From Salmonella enterica subsp. enterica serovar Typhimurium str. LT2 (GTDB lineage Bacteria > Pseudomonadota > Gammaproteobacteria > Enterobacterales > Enterobacteriaceae): a stretch of DNA of 64,000 bases. Each line of letters begins with the position of its first letter. Position 1 is the first letter of the stretch. The notes under the pieces are model-generated. The model was not told the DNA's origin. It did not search any database and was given only the letters and a program-made list of their open reading frames with translations. Positions 33,254-41,601 of this stretch are shown in pieces. The position numbers and the translations under genes were made by a program. The stretch is taken from the NCBI RefSeq assembly GCF_000006945.2, contig NC_003197.2:1798001-1862000 (forward strand), in the 5' to 3' direction.

Positions 33254-33982
33254 TTACTCAATCTGCGCCGTACCGTTCAGACGGAAGATAATATTGACCA
33301 CCAGCCCGGAACCCGGCTTGCCTGCTTCATAGCGCCATTTTCGCATCGCATTCTTAACTTCACGCTCAAACATATTGGCTGGCTGCGCGGATAGAATCTG
33401 TACATTTTCCACTCGCCCAGCAGAGGTCACGTCAAACTTCACCTTTACGCGGCCTTCAATACGTAACGCCTGTGCTCGCGCCGGATACTGCGGCTGGTTA
33501 CGGCTCAGAGCGCGAGGTCCAGTGGGCACGCTCACCGCGGGCTTGCTGGTCGCCGATGCGGTGCTGCTTGTTGGCCGCACCGGGGCGCTATTTTCAAACG
33601 GTGAGGCAGGACGCGGCGCGGCTGGTTTGACTTCGCGCTTCGGCTGCTCTTCAACCTTTTTCACCGGTTTCGGTTTTGGCTTGGGTTTTGGCTTAGGTTT
33701 GGGTTTCTCAATCACCACGGGCGCTTCTTTAGGCGGTTCAGGGATCGGCTCTGGCTCCGGTTCGGGTTCGGGTTCAACCACCGGCTCCGGCGGCGGCTGA
33801 ACCGCCTGGGGCGGCTCCAGGTCAGCGGGTGAAACCATTGTCACCGTGATAGGCTGCGCTGGCGCAGGCAATTCAATAACCTGATGTACCGAGGTATAGA
33901 GCAAACCTGCCACTACAGCACCATGAATGCCTACGGAAAGGAGTGTCGGCCAGGGAAAGCGACGAGGTAAATCAAGGGTCAT
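33254..33982 (-). CDS. tonB: Energy-transducing protein TonB
   Basis: TonB couples the inner-membrane proton motive force, through ExbB-ExbD, to outer-membrane receptors for siderophores and vitamin B12. The 242-residue protein starts at 33982 (MTLDLPRRFPW), the Salmonella length. The N-terminal helix includes Ser16 and His20 (LLSVGIHGAVVAG). The proline-rich region has Glu-Pro repeats (PEPEPEPEPIPEPP) and then Lys-Pro repeats (PKPKPKPKPKPKPV). The C-terminal domain has RNQPQYPARAQALRIEG and the KNAMRKWRYEAG strand. Upstream in-frame ATG at 33991 and beyond are less likely. Fur regulates tonB in E. coli; I did not assign a box. Confidence 0.96.
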   Translation of the reverse strand: MTLDLPRRFPWPTLLSVGIHGAVVAGLLYTSVHQVIELPAPAQPITVTMVSPADLEPPQAVQPPPEPVVEPEPEPEPEPIPEPPKEAPVVIEKPKPKPKPKPKPKPVKKVEEQPKREVKPAAPRPASPFENSAPVRPTSSTASATSKPAVSVPTGPRALSRNQPQYPARAQALRIEGRVKVKFDVTSAGRVENVQILSAQPANMFEREVKNAMRKWRYEAGKPGSGLVVNIIFRLNGTAQIE

Positions 33983-34205
33983 TGAAGTCATAATCGTTTC
34001 AGTTGAAAAACCAGAGCTGAATTTTAAATGCAAATAGCAATCATATTCAATAAGGCATTGCCGATAGCGGCATTTAAAAGATGATATCGCACAAAAACAC
34101 CACACAAAATGTGCATGTTTAACAAAGTCGGTATCTTTACATTGCAGTTAAATGCCCTTTCCAATAACGTAATCAGCAACTTTTACCGATTAAGGAGCTC
34201 TACCC

Positions 34206-34502
34206 GTGCTGTATGTTATTTACGCTCAGGACAATGCCAACTCGCTTGAAAAACGCCTCTCGGTACGGCCCGCGCATCTGGCGCGCCTGCAACTTCTGCA
34301 TGATGAAGGGCGATTATTAACTGCCGGGCCGATGCCCGCAGTGGACAGTAACGATCCTGGGGTAGCCGGATTTACCGGGTCAACGGTGATTGCTGAATTT
34401 GAATCTTTAGAAGCAGCGCAATCCTGGGCTGATGCGGACCCCTACGTCGCCGCGGGCGTCTATGCGCAGGTTTCGGTCAAACCGTATAAGAAGATCTTTT
34501 GA
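34206..34502 (+). CDS. yciI: YciI-family protein, GTG start
   Basis: A 98-residue protein of the YciI-like dimeric alpha-beta-barrel family. It opens MLYVIYAQDNANSLEKRLSV, with conserved His24 in RPAHLARLQLL and an Asp in AVDSNDPG, residues proposed to form an active site. The start at 34206 is GTG, with AAGGAG at 34192-34197. The enzyme activity is unknown. It is followed by a terminator hairpin at 34518 and converges on yciY. Confidence 0.93.
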   Translation: MLYVIYAQDNANSLEKRLSVRPAHLARLQLLHDEGRLLTAGPMPAVDSNDPGVAGFTGSTVIAEFESLEAAQSWADADPYVAAGVYAQVSVKPYKKIF

Positions 34503-34517
34503 AAAGGATGGCCTGTT

Positions 34518-34540
34518 GGGCACCGCATACGGTGCCCTTT
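34518..34540. terminator. Terminator between yciI and yciY
   Basis: GGGCACCG (34518-34525) and CGGTGCCC (34530-34537) pair over CATA, followed by TTTCT. It lies between convergent stops and may act in both directions. Confidence 0.7.
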
Positions 34541-34545
34541 CTGGC

Positions 34546-34719
34546 TCACACACCGTGAATCGCAAAGAGTAATGAATTACGCTGACGATTAAAGATGCAT
34601 TTCCTGATGGTATGGATACGCATATTACGGCGTGATTGCCCTTCAAGCCAACGCGCTTTACGGCGGCTCGCCTGACGTAGCATTCGCCAGCGCCCCACTT
34701 CCGTTCTACTACGCTTCAT
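34546..34719 (-). CDS. yciY: Small basic protein YciY
   Basis: A 57-residue, very basic protein (MKRSRTEVGRWRMLRQASRR, then RRNMRIHTIRKCIF) that matches YciY of E. coli. It starts at 34719; a longer in-frame reading from 34734 adds five residues. There is no signal peptide or membrane segment, and the charge suggests nucleic-acid binding, but that is a guess. It lies between yciI and clsA, divergent from clsA. Confidence 0.82.
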   Translation of the reverse strand: MKRSRTEVGRWRMLRQASRRKARWLEGQSRRNMRIHTIRKCIFNRQRNSLLFAIHGV

Positions 34720-34861
34720 GTTTACGACTCTCACTGTAACAGAAGCGCCATTATACCCCCTCGCCGGATGCAGACCAGCGCTTTTCCCGTGTTTTTATTT
34801 GCCATGTGAATCCTGACGCGTAAACTCTTAACAACACGCTTTTTAAAGGATTTTTAAAGTT

Positions 34862-36322
34862 ATGACAACCTTCTACACCGTGGTGAGTTGGCTGGTCATT
34901 TTGGGATACTGGGTTCTCATTGCCGGCGTCACATTACGTATTCTAATGAAACGGCGCGCAGTTCCCTCCGCAATGGCCTGGTTGTTAATCATCTATATCC
35001 TTCCGCTGGTCGGGATCATCGCCTATTTGTCCGTGGGCGAATTGCATTTAGGCAAACGTCGCGCCGAGCGTGCCCGCGCCATGTGGCCGTCTACCGCCAA
35101 ATGGTTGAATGACCTCAAAGCCTGCAAACACATTTTCGCGCAAGAAAACAGTAGCGTCGCATCGTCCTTGTTTAAGCTGTGCGAACGACGTCAGGGGATT
35201 GCGGGCGTCAAAGGCAACCAGTTGCAATTGCTTACCGACTCCGATGATGTCATGCAGGCGCTTATTCGCGATATCCAACTGGCGCGGCATAATATCGAAA
35301 TGGTGTTTTACATCTGGCAGCCAGGCGGCATGGCGGATCAGGTCGCTGAATCGCTAATGGCCGCCGCCCGCCGCGGCATCCATTGCCGGCTTATGCTGGA
35401 CTCCGCGGGTAGCGTCGCTTTCTTCCGCAGCCCCTGGGCGGCCATGATGCGTAACGCTGGCATTGAAGTCGTAGAGGCGCTGAAGGTGAATCTGATGCGC
35501 GTCTTTTTACGCCGTATGGATCTTCGCCAGCACCGTAAAATGGTGATGATTGACAATTACATCGCCTATACCGGCAGTATGAATATGGTGGACCCGCGTT
35601 TTTTCAAACAGGATGCCGGCGTTGGACAATGGGTCGATTTGATGGCGCGGATGGAGGGGCCCGTGGCGACAGCAATGGGGATTGTTTACTCCTGCGATTG
35701 GGAAATCGAGACGGGTAAACGCATTCTGCCTCCCCCGCCGGATGTGAATATTATGCCGTTTGAGCAGGCCAGCGGGCATACCATTCATACCATTGCTTCC
35801 GGTCCTGGATTTCCGGAAGATCTCATTCACCAGGCACTATTAACCGCCACCTATGCTGCGCGCGAATATTTAATTATGACCACGCCATATTTCGTCCCCA
35901 GCGACGATCTGCTGCACGCTATTTGTACCGCTGCGCAGCGCGGCGTGGATGTCAGTATTATCCTGCCCCGTAAAAATGATTCACTGCTCGTCGGCTGGGC
36001 CAGTCGCGCCTTTTTTAGCGAGTTACTGGCGGCGGGCGTGAAAATCTATCAGTTCGAAGGCGGGCTGTTACATACCAAAAGCGTGCTGGTCGATGGCGAA
36101 CTGAGCCTGGTCGGTACCGTGAATCTCGACATGCGTAGCCTGTGGCTTAATTTCGAGATTACGCTGGTCATTGATGATACGGGTTTCGGCGCCGATCTGG
36201 CTGCGGTACAGGACGATTATATTTCGCGCTCCCGCCTGTTAGATGCACGTTTGTGGGTAAAACGTCCGTTATGGCAGCGTATTACCGAGCGATTGTTTTA
36301 CTTCTTTAGTCCATTGCTGTAA
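34862..36322 (+). CDS. clsA: Cardiolipin synthase A ClsA
   Basis: ClsA makes cardiolipin from two phosphatidylglycerol molecules. The 486-residue protein has two N-terminal membrane helices (about 3-55), then two phospholipase D HKD motifs: [20 protein letters not shown] and [20 protein letters not shown]. The active-site linker includes YFVPSDDLL. The ATG at 34862 is preceded by AAAGGA. It is followed closely by yciU (33 bases from stop to start), and the two may form one transcript. Osmotic-stress activation of this gene is known in E. coli. Confidence 0.96.
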
Positions 36323-36355
36323 AACGTGACCAACATGAGTAAACAGGTAGTCACT

Positions 36356-36685
36356 ATGGAAATGGATCTGAACAATCGCCTGACTGAAGACGAAACGCTT
36401 GAGCAGGCTTACGATATTTTTCTTGAGCTGGCGGCGGATAATCTTGATCCGGCTGATATCATTCTGTTCAATTTGCAATTCGAGGAGCGCGGCGGCGCGG
36501 AGTTGTTTGATCCCGCTGAAGACTGGCAAGAGCACATCGATTTTGACCTGAATCCAGACTTTTTTGCCGAGGTGGTAATTGGCCTGGCGGATACCGAAGA
36601 CGGCGAAATTAACGACATTTTTGCCCGCGTTCTGCTGTGCCGGGAAAAGGACCACAAGCTGTGCCATATTCTCTGGCGCGAATAA
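36356..36685 (+). CDS. yciU: DNA-mimic type protein YciU (UPF0263)
   Basis: A 109-residue, strongly acidic protein (DETLEQAYDIFLELAADN, then FDPAEDWQEHIDFDLN) of the UPF0263 family, which is proposed to mimic DNA. The start at 36356 (MEMDLNNRL) matches E. coli. In-frame ATGs at 36335 and a GTG at 36326 extend it, and no clear ribosome site decides between them. It follows clsA closely. A REP element follows. The binding target is not known. Confidence 0.85.
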   Translation: MEMDLNNRLTEDETLEQAYDIFLELAADNLDPADIILFNLQFEERGGAELFDPAEDWQEHIDFDLNPDFFAEVVIGLADTEDGEINDIFARVLLCREKDHKLCHILWRE

Positions 36686-36693
36686 GCGGTTCA

Positions 36694-36726
36694 GGCCGGA
36701 TGGCGTCTGATTGCGCCCTCCGGCAA
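36694..36726. repeat. REP element
   Basis: GGCCGGATGGCG (36694 on) and CGCCCTCCGGCAA form an imperfect REP palindrome between the convergent yciU and channel genes. Confidence 0.8.
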
Positions 36727-36732
36727 GCCTGT

Positions 36733-37569
36733 TTAATCCGGTAGCTTACTGCCGCATCGGTTACAATATTGCGCGCTATGTTCATGCTGGCTTTGCTGGC
36801 ACTGCGGACATTTTCGCTGCCAGTGACGTTTTTGAAACGCGCTGCTCATGTGCGTGGTAATCAGTCCTGTAGGAATCGCAATCACCGAATAGCCAATCAA
36901 AATAAGCACCGACGCGACAATACGTCCCAGCGGCGTATGCGGCGTAATATCACCGTACCCCACGGTTGTGACTGTCACTATCGCCCAATACACCGAGGCA
37001 TTAAGCGTCGTGAAGCCATATTTCGGTCCTTCAATAAGATACATCAGGGCACCGAAAATAATCATCACGATCGCAATAAATGAATAGAACAGAATAAGCT
37101 GATGACGCGCGCTAATAATGGCGCTCCAGAATACCCGCAGCGATGGCATAAAGCGTAGCAGTTTAAGAATACGCAGCACGCGAATCGCTCGCATAGCGCG
37201 CCAGGCAAACATATAGTTCAGGCTAATTTCCGGCCACAGCCACATGACGTACAGCGGCAAAATCGTCACCAGATCAATAAATCCCCAGAAACTAAAAACG
37301 TATTTTGCCGGTTCGGGCCAGCTAAACAGTCTGAGCAAGTATTCACCGGTAAATATCAGGGTAACGCAGAGCTCCAGCCAGACAAAAATATGCCATTCAT
37401 CAAATGTCAGGTGATATTCCGTTCCTACGCCTGATTCAACAAAAATGACCAGTACGCTAAGCAGCGCAAACAGCGCGCATAACCCTTCAAAACGGCGACC
37501 TGAGCGCGTAGTCAAATCGAACAGATTATGATAAAGACGACGGCGAACCGACGACAAAGAAAGTGACAC
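36733..37569 (-). CDS. Kv-like voltage-gated potassium channel with C-terminal zinc ribbon
   Basis: A 278-residue membrane protein with the plan of a six-helix voltage-gated potassium channel. The selectivity filter is TTVGYGD at 201-207 in the pore loop between S5 and S6. S4 carries a charge every third residue: R124, R127, R130, R133, K136, R139. S2 and S3 have acidic partners, including E76 and D99. After S6 there is a short zinc ribbon, C254, C257, C269 and C272. E. coli kch at this locus codes for a 417-residue channel with an RCK (TrkA-N) domain and no such S4, so this is not a close orthologue despite the name often given to it. I leave the symbol blank. It is monocistronic. Confidence 0.9.
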   Translation of the reverse strand: MSLSLSSVRRRLYHNLFDLTTRSGRRFEGLCALFALLSVLVIFVESGVGTEYHLTFDEWHIFVWLELCVTLIFTGEYLLRLFSWPEPAKYVFSFWGFIDLVTILPLYVMWLWPEISLNYMFAWRAMRAIRVLRILKLLRFMPSLRVFWSAIISARHQLILFYSFIAIVMIIFGALMYLIEGPKYGFTTLNASVYWAIVTVTTVGYGDITPHTPLGRIVASVLILIGYSVIAIPTGLITTHMSSAFQKRHWQRKCPQCQQSQHEHSAQYCNRCGSKLPD

Positions 37570-37589
37570 GGTAACCTCACCTAAAAGAA

Positions 37590-37610
37590 GGGCTGACGAA
37601 TTGTCAGCCC
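37590..37610 (-). terminator. oppF terminator
   Basis: GGGCTGAC (37590-37597) and GTCAGCCC (37603-37610) pair over GAATT. On the minus strand, downstream of oppF, the stem is followed by TTCTTTT. It lies between oppF and the channel gene start. Confidence 0.72.
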
Positions 37611-37616
37611 TTGCGA

Positions 37617-38621
37617 TTATAACGGGTCTACTTTAAGGCAGGAAACGGCATGGCGAAAACTCCCTTCCAGCACCGGTCGCGTTTGCGCGCATTCTGGCCC
37701 GGCTATCGGACAGCGTGTACGGAACACGCAGCCGGAAGGCGGGTTAATGGGCGAAGGTAATTCGCCCTCCAGCAATTGTATCTTCTTATTTCGCTCCAGA
37801 TCGGGATCGGGAATCGGTACCGCCGACATCAGCGCTTTGGTATAAGGATGCAGTGGATTATGGTACACCTCATCATAGGTGCCCAATTCTACTGCATGAC
37901 CGAGATACATCACCAGGACACGATCGGATATGTGCTTTACGACCGCCAGATCGTGCGCAATAAAAATCAACGACAGCCCCATCTCTCGCTGTAACTGCTG
38001 GAGCAAATTCACCACCTGCGCCTGAATAGAAACGTCCAGCGCCGACACCGGCTCATCGCAAATAATGAGCTTAGGTTCCAGGATCAATGCCCGGGCGATA
38101 CCGATGCGCTGGCACTGCCCCCCGGAAAATTCATGGGGATAACGGTTGATGAGGTTCGGCAACAGCCCCACTTTCAGCATCATGGCTTTCACGCGGTCAC
38201 GCACGTCCTGGCGCGAAAGTTTAGGATGATAAGTGCGCAGCGGTTCAGCGATAATTTCGCCAATCGTCATTCGCGGGTTGAGTGACGCCAGCGGGTCCTG
38301 GAAAATCATCTGGATATCGCTGCGCACCTCGCGCCACTCATCCGCTTTCATGCCCAGCAGATCTTTTCCCAGCCAGGCGACTTTACCATCTGTCGCCTTC
38401 ACCAGACCAATAATCGCGCGCGCAAACGTCGACTTGCCGCAGCCGGATTCGCCCACCACGCCCAGCGTTTCGCCTTCATACAGGCGTAGCGTAACGCCGT
38501 CCACCGCTTTCAGGGTTTTCGGCGGTTGCCAGAACCACTGCTTCCCTTCTTTGATATCAAAATGTACTTTCAGATCGGCGATTTCGAGGAGAACTTTACG
38601 TTGTTCAATCACAGCATTCAT
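37617..38621 (-). CDS. oppF: Oligopeptide ABC transporter ATP-binding protein OppF
   Basis: One of two ATPase subunits of the oligopeptide importer. The 334-residue protein has Walker A GESGCGKSTFA, the ABC signature FSGGQCQRIGIA, Walker B LIICDEPVSALD and the switch histidine IFIAHD. The C-terminal oligopeptide/dipeptide extension has a cysteine cluster (CVFRTRCPIAGPEC) that binds an iron-sulphur cluster in relatives. It overlaps oppD by four bases, so both subunits are made in step. It is the last gene of the operon. Confidence 0.97.
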   Translation of the reverse strand: MNAVIEQRKVLLEIADLKVHFDIKEGKQWFWQPPKTLKAVDGVTLRLYEGETLGVVGESGCGKSTFARAIIGLVKATDGKVAWLGKDLLGMKADEWREVRSDIQMIFQDPLASLNPRMTIGEIIAEPLRTYHPKLSRQDVRDRVKAMMLKVGLLPNLINRYPHEFSGGQCQRIGIARALILEPKLIICDEPVSALDVSIQAQVVNLLQQLQREMGLSLIFIAHDLAVVKHISDRVLVMYLGHAVELGTYDEVYHNPLHPYTKALMSAVPIPDPDLERNKKIQLLEGELPSPINPPSGCVFRTRCPIAGPECAQTRPVLEGSFRHAVSCLKVDPL

Positions 38622-39625
38622 AGCAGTTCCTCCACCGGTTTAAAACAGGCGCGCAAGCGACCAGGACTAAACGCTTCAAGTGGCGGCGCATTATTGCAGA
38701 TCTCCATCGCATGAGGACAACGCGGCTGGAACGGACAACCTTTAGGCAAACGCAATAAATTGGGAGGATTGCCCGGAATCGTCAGCATTTCCGCCCCCTC
38801 GCTATCCAGACGCGGCACCGCATTAAGCAGGCCTATCGAATACGGATGAACGGGCTGATAAAAGACATCGCGCGCCTTACCGTATTCCATGGTACGCCCG
38901 GCATACATTACCAGGACCTTATCGCAAATACCCGCGACCACGCCCAGATCGTGGGTAATCATGATAATGGCGGTATTAAATTCGCGCTTTAGCTCATTAA
39001 GCAAGGTCATAATCTGCGCCTGCACGGTAACATCAAGCGCGGTGGTAGGCTCATCGGCAATAAGCAGTTTCGGCCTGCACAACAGCGCCATCGCAATCAT
39101 CACACGTTGACGCATTCCGCCGGAAAATTCGTGCGGGTACATTTTCATCCGTTTGCGCGCTTCCGGCATTTTTACGGCATCCAGCATTCTGACGGACTCT
39201 TCAAAAGCTTCCGCTTTGCTCATCCCTTTATGCAGCATCAGGACTTCCATTAACTGCTCCCCAACGCGCATATAAGGATTTAGCGAGGTCATCGGGTCCT
39301 GAAAAATCATCGAAATCTGTTCTGCGCGCAGCGTATTCAGTTCGCGCTCAGGTAGATTAAGAATTTCACGTCCGTTGAAGGTCGCGGAACCGCCGATTCG
39401 ACCATTCGTCGCCAGCAGTCCCATTAATGCGAACGCCGTTTGCGATTTCCCCGATCCAGACTCGCCAACAATACCTAACGTTTCTCCAGCGCGAAGCGTA
39501 AAGTTCAGATCGTTGACCGCCGTCACATCGCCATCAGGCGTAGCGAACGTAACACGAAGATCGTTTACCTCCAGCAGTACATTCGCCGGTTGCGGCGCCT
39601 GAGTTGCGGTTTCTGATAAGCTCAT
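38618..39625 (-). CDS. oppD: Oligopeptide ABC transporter ATP-binding protein OppD
   Basis: The second ATPase subunit of the Opp importer. The 335-residue protein has Walker A GESGSGKSQTAFA, signature FSGGMRQRVMIA, Walker B LLIADEPTTALD and the switch histidine IMITHD. The C-terminal cysteine cluster is CPFQPRCPHAMEIC. It starts 11 bases after the oppC stop and overlaps oppF by ATGA. The heterodimer OppD-OppF powers uptake of peptides delivered by OppA through OppB-OppC. Confidence 0.97.
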   Translation of the reverse strand: MSLSETATQAPQPANVLLEVNDLRVTFATPDGDVTAVNDLNFTLRAGETLGIVGESGSGKSQTAFALMGLLATNGRIGGSATFNGREILNLPERELNTLRAEQISMIFQDPMTSLNPYMRVGEQLMEVLMLHKGMSKAEAFEESVRMLDAVKMPEARKRMKMYPHEFSGGMRQRVMIAMALLCRPKLLIADEPTTALDVTVQAQIMTLLNELKREFNTAIIMITHDLGVVAGICDKVLVMYAGRTMEYGKARDVFYQPVHPYSIGLLNAVPRLDSEGAEMLTIPGNPPNLLRLPKGCPFQPRCPHAMEICNNAPPLEAFSPGRLRACFKPVEELL

Positions 39626-39636
39626 GGCTGTACTCC

Positions 39637-40545
39637 TTAACGATCTTTCGGGTCGAGGGCATCACGCAGGCCATCGCCAATAAAGTTAAAACAGAATAAC
39701 GTCACCACGAGAAAGCCAGCCGGAAACAGCAGCAGCCACGGTGAGACTTCCATTGAATTTGCGCCATCGCTCAATAACGCTCCCCAACTGCTTAACGGTT
39801 CCTGCGTCCCAAGCCCCAGGAAACTGAGGAAAGACTCAAACAGAATCATGCTGGGCACCAGCAACGATGCATACACTACCACTACGCCCAGGACGTTAGG
39901 CACAATATGGCGGATCACAATGCTGGCAGTCGACACACCACCCACCTGCGCGGCTTCGATGAATTCTTTACGTTTAAGACTTAGGGTTTGGCCACGCACG
40001 ATACGCGCCATATCAAGCCAGGAGACCATGCCGATGGCGACGAAAATCAACAGAATGTTCTGCCCAAAAAACGTCACCAGCAAAATCACAAAGAACATAA
40101 ACGGGAACGAGTTGAGGATCTCCAACAAACGCATCATCACAGAATCAATTTTGCCGCCCAGATAGCCGGACAGCGAGCCATACAGCGTTCCGACAATGAC
40201 CGCCACCAGCGCGGCGGCAATCCCGACCATTAATGAGATACGCCCGCCGATGGCAACGCGCACCAACAGATCGCGCCCGGAAGAGTCAGTGCCGAAATAG
40301 TGACCGGACGCCATATCCGGCGCACTGGACATCATGCCCCAGTCGGTATCGAAATAGGTAAATTGCGACAGCATAGGCGCCACTGTCACGAACAGGGCTA
40401 TCAGAAACAGGACAATAAGACTGGCCACCGCCGCACGGTTATGCATAAAGCGCCGACGGGCATCTTGCCAAAGGCTGCGACCTTCCACCTCCAGCTTTTC
40501 ACTGAAATTTTCCAGCGTCTCGCTGTTTTTCTTACTTAACATCAT
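39637..40545 (-). CDS. oppC: Oligopeptide ABC transporter permease OppC
   Basis: An inner-membrane permease subunit of the Opp importer, 302 residues from the ATG at 40545 (MMLSKKNSETL); an in-frame start at 40563 adds six residues and overlaps oppB. It has an N-terminal helix near 37-58 and a core of five more helices. The coupling EAA loop is EFIEAAQVGGVSTASIVIRH. The periplasmic segment after helix 1 (DTDWGMMSSAPDM) is typical. It lies 14 bases after oppB and 11 before oppD. Confidence 0.96.
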   Translation of the reverse strand: MMLSKKNSETLENFSEKLEVEGRSLWQDARRRFMHNRAAVASLIVLFLIALFVTVAPMLSQFTYFDTDWGMMSSAPDMASGHYFGTDSSGRDLLVRVAIGGRISLMVGIAAALVAVIVGTLYGSLSGYLGGKIDSVMMRLLEILNSFPFMFFVILLVTFFGQNILLIFVAIGMVSWLDMARIVRGQTLSLKRKEFIEAAQVGGVSTASIVIRHIVPNVLGVVVVYASLLVPSMILFESFLSFLGLGTQEPLSSWGALLSDGANSMEVSPWLLLFPAGFLVVTLFCFNFIGDGLRDALDPKDR

Positions 40546-40559
40546 CGCGAGCTCCAGTA

Positions 40560-41480
40560 TCAATAGCGAATTTTCGGGTCGATAACGGCATAGAGCACAT
40601 CGACAATGGCGTTAAATAATATGGTCAGCGCCCCGACTAGAATGGTCAAACTTAACACCAGCGAGTAATCGCGGTTGAGCGCGCCATTAACGAAAAGCTG
40701 CCCAATGCCCGGTAAGCCATAAATAGTTTCAATCACCATTGAGCCGGTAATAATGCCGACAAAGGCTGGCCCCATATAGGATAAAACCGGCAGCAGCGCA
40801 GGTTTTAACGCATGGCGGAAGATAATTCTGCGCATCGGTAATCCTTTTGCCCGCGCGGTACGAATAAAGTTCGAATGCAGAACTTCAATCATTGAGCCGC
40901 GCGTAATACGAGCGATGCTGGCAATATAGGCCAGTGAAAGCGCAACCATCGGCAGGATCATAAATTTTAACGCCCCGCCGTTCCAGCCGCCGCCAGGCAG
41001 CCATTGCAAGGTTATCGCAAAGACCATCACCAGTAGCGGCGCCACCACAAAACTGGGGATAACGACGCCGGTCATGGCAAATCCCATCACCGTATAATCC
41101 CATCGCGTATTTTGCTTTAGCGCGGCAATCACGCCAGCGCTGACACCAATAATGACCGCCAGCAAAAAAGCGGCGGCGCCAAGTTTCGCCGAAACGGGGA
41201 AGCTGGCGGCAACCAGATCGTTGACCGTGTAATCTTTATATTTAAACGATGGTCCAAAATCGCCATGCGCCAGCTGCTTCAGGTAGCTGAAGTACTGCGT
41301 CATGATGGGATCGTTCAGATGATATTTTGCTTCAATATTGGCCAGCACTTCCGGCGGCAATGCGCGCTCGCCGGTAAAAGGACTCCCCGGCGCGAGGCGC
41401 ATCATAAAGAAAGAGATGGTAATAAGAATAAACAGCGTCGGAATCGCTTCCAGACAGCGGCGTAAAATAAATTTCAACAT
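40560..41480 (-). CDS. oppB: Oligopeptide ABC transporter permease OppB
   Basis: An inner-membrane permease subunit of the Opp importer, 306 residues from the ATG at 41480 (MLKFILRRCLEAI), with six transmembrane helices. The EAA coupling loop reads NFIRTARAKGLPMRRIIFRH, and the Pro-Gly segment YGLPGIGQLF is near the C-terminus. An upstream in-frame ATG at 41525 is not family-conserved. It is separated from oppA by 121 bases that hold a strong hairpin, so oppA is likely made in greater amounts. Confidence 0.97.
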   Translation of the reverse strand: MLKFILRRCLEAIPTLFILITISFFMMRLAPGSPFTGERALPPEVLANIEAKYHLNDPIMTQYFSYLKQLAHGDFGPSFKYKDYTVNDLVAASFPVSAKLGAAAFLLAVIIGVSAGVIAALKQNTRWDYTVMGFAMTGVVIPSFVVAPLLVMVFAITLQWLPGGGWNGGALKFMILPMVALSLAYIASIARITRGSMIEVLHSNFIRTARAKGLPMRRIIFRHALKPALLPVLSYMGPAFVGIITGSMVIETIYGLPGIGQLFVNGALNRDYSLVLSLTILVGALTILFNAIVDVLYAVIDPKIRY

Positions 41481-41556
41481 TGCCCGTACCTTCTGGCCTG
41501 TGCCTTTACTTCCCGGACGTGACAAAAGATCCGCCAGGGAAAGTTATAGTGCGATG

Positions 41557-41596
41557 AAAAAAGACACCATGGGACAACCGCAGTTGTCCCATGTCT
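41557..41596 (-). terminator. Terminator between oppA and oppB
   Basis: ATGGGACAAC pairs with GTTGTCCCAT (41568-41592), extended by AAGACA with TGTCTT. On the minus strand the stem is followed by TTTTTT. It lies between the oppA stop and the oppB start, and would make part of the transcripts end after oppA. Confidence 0.8.
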
Positions 41597-41601
41597 TGCC
41601 A

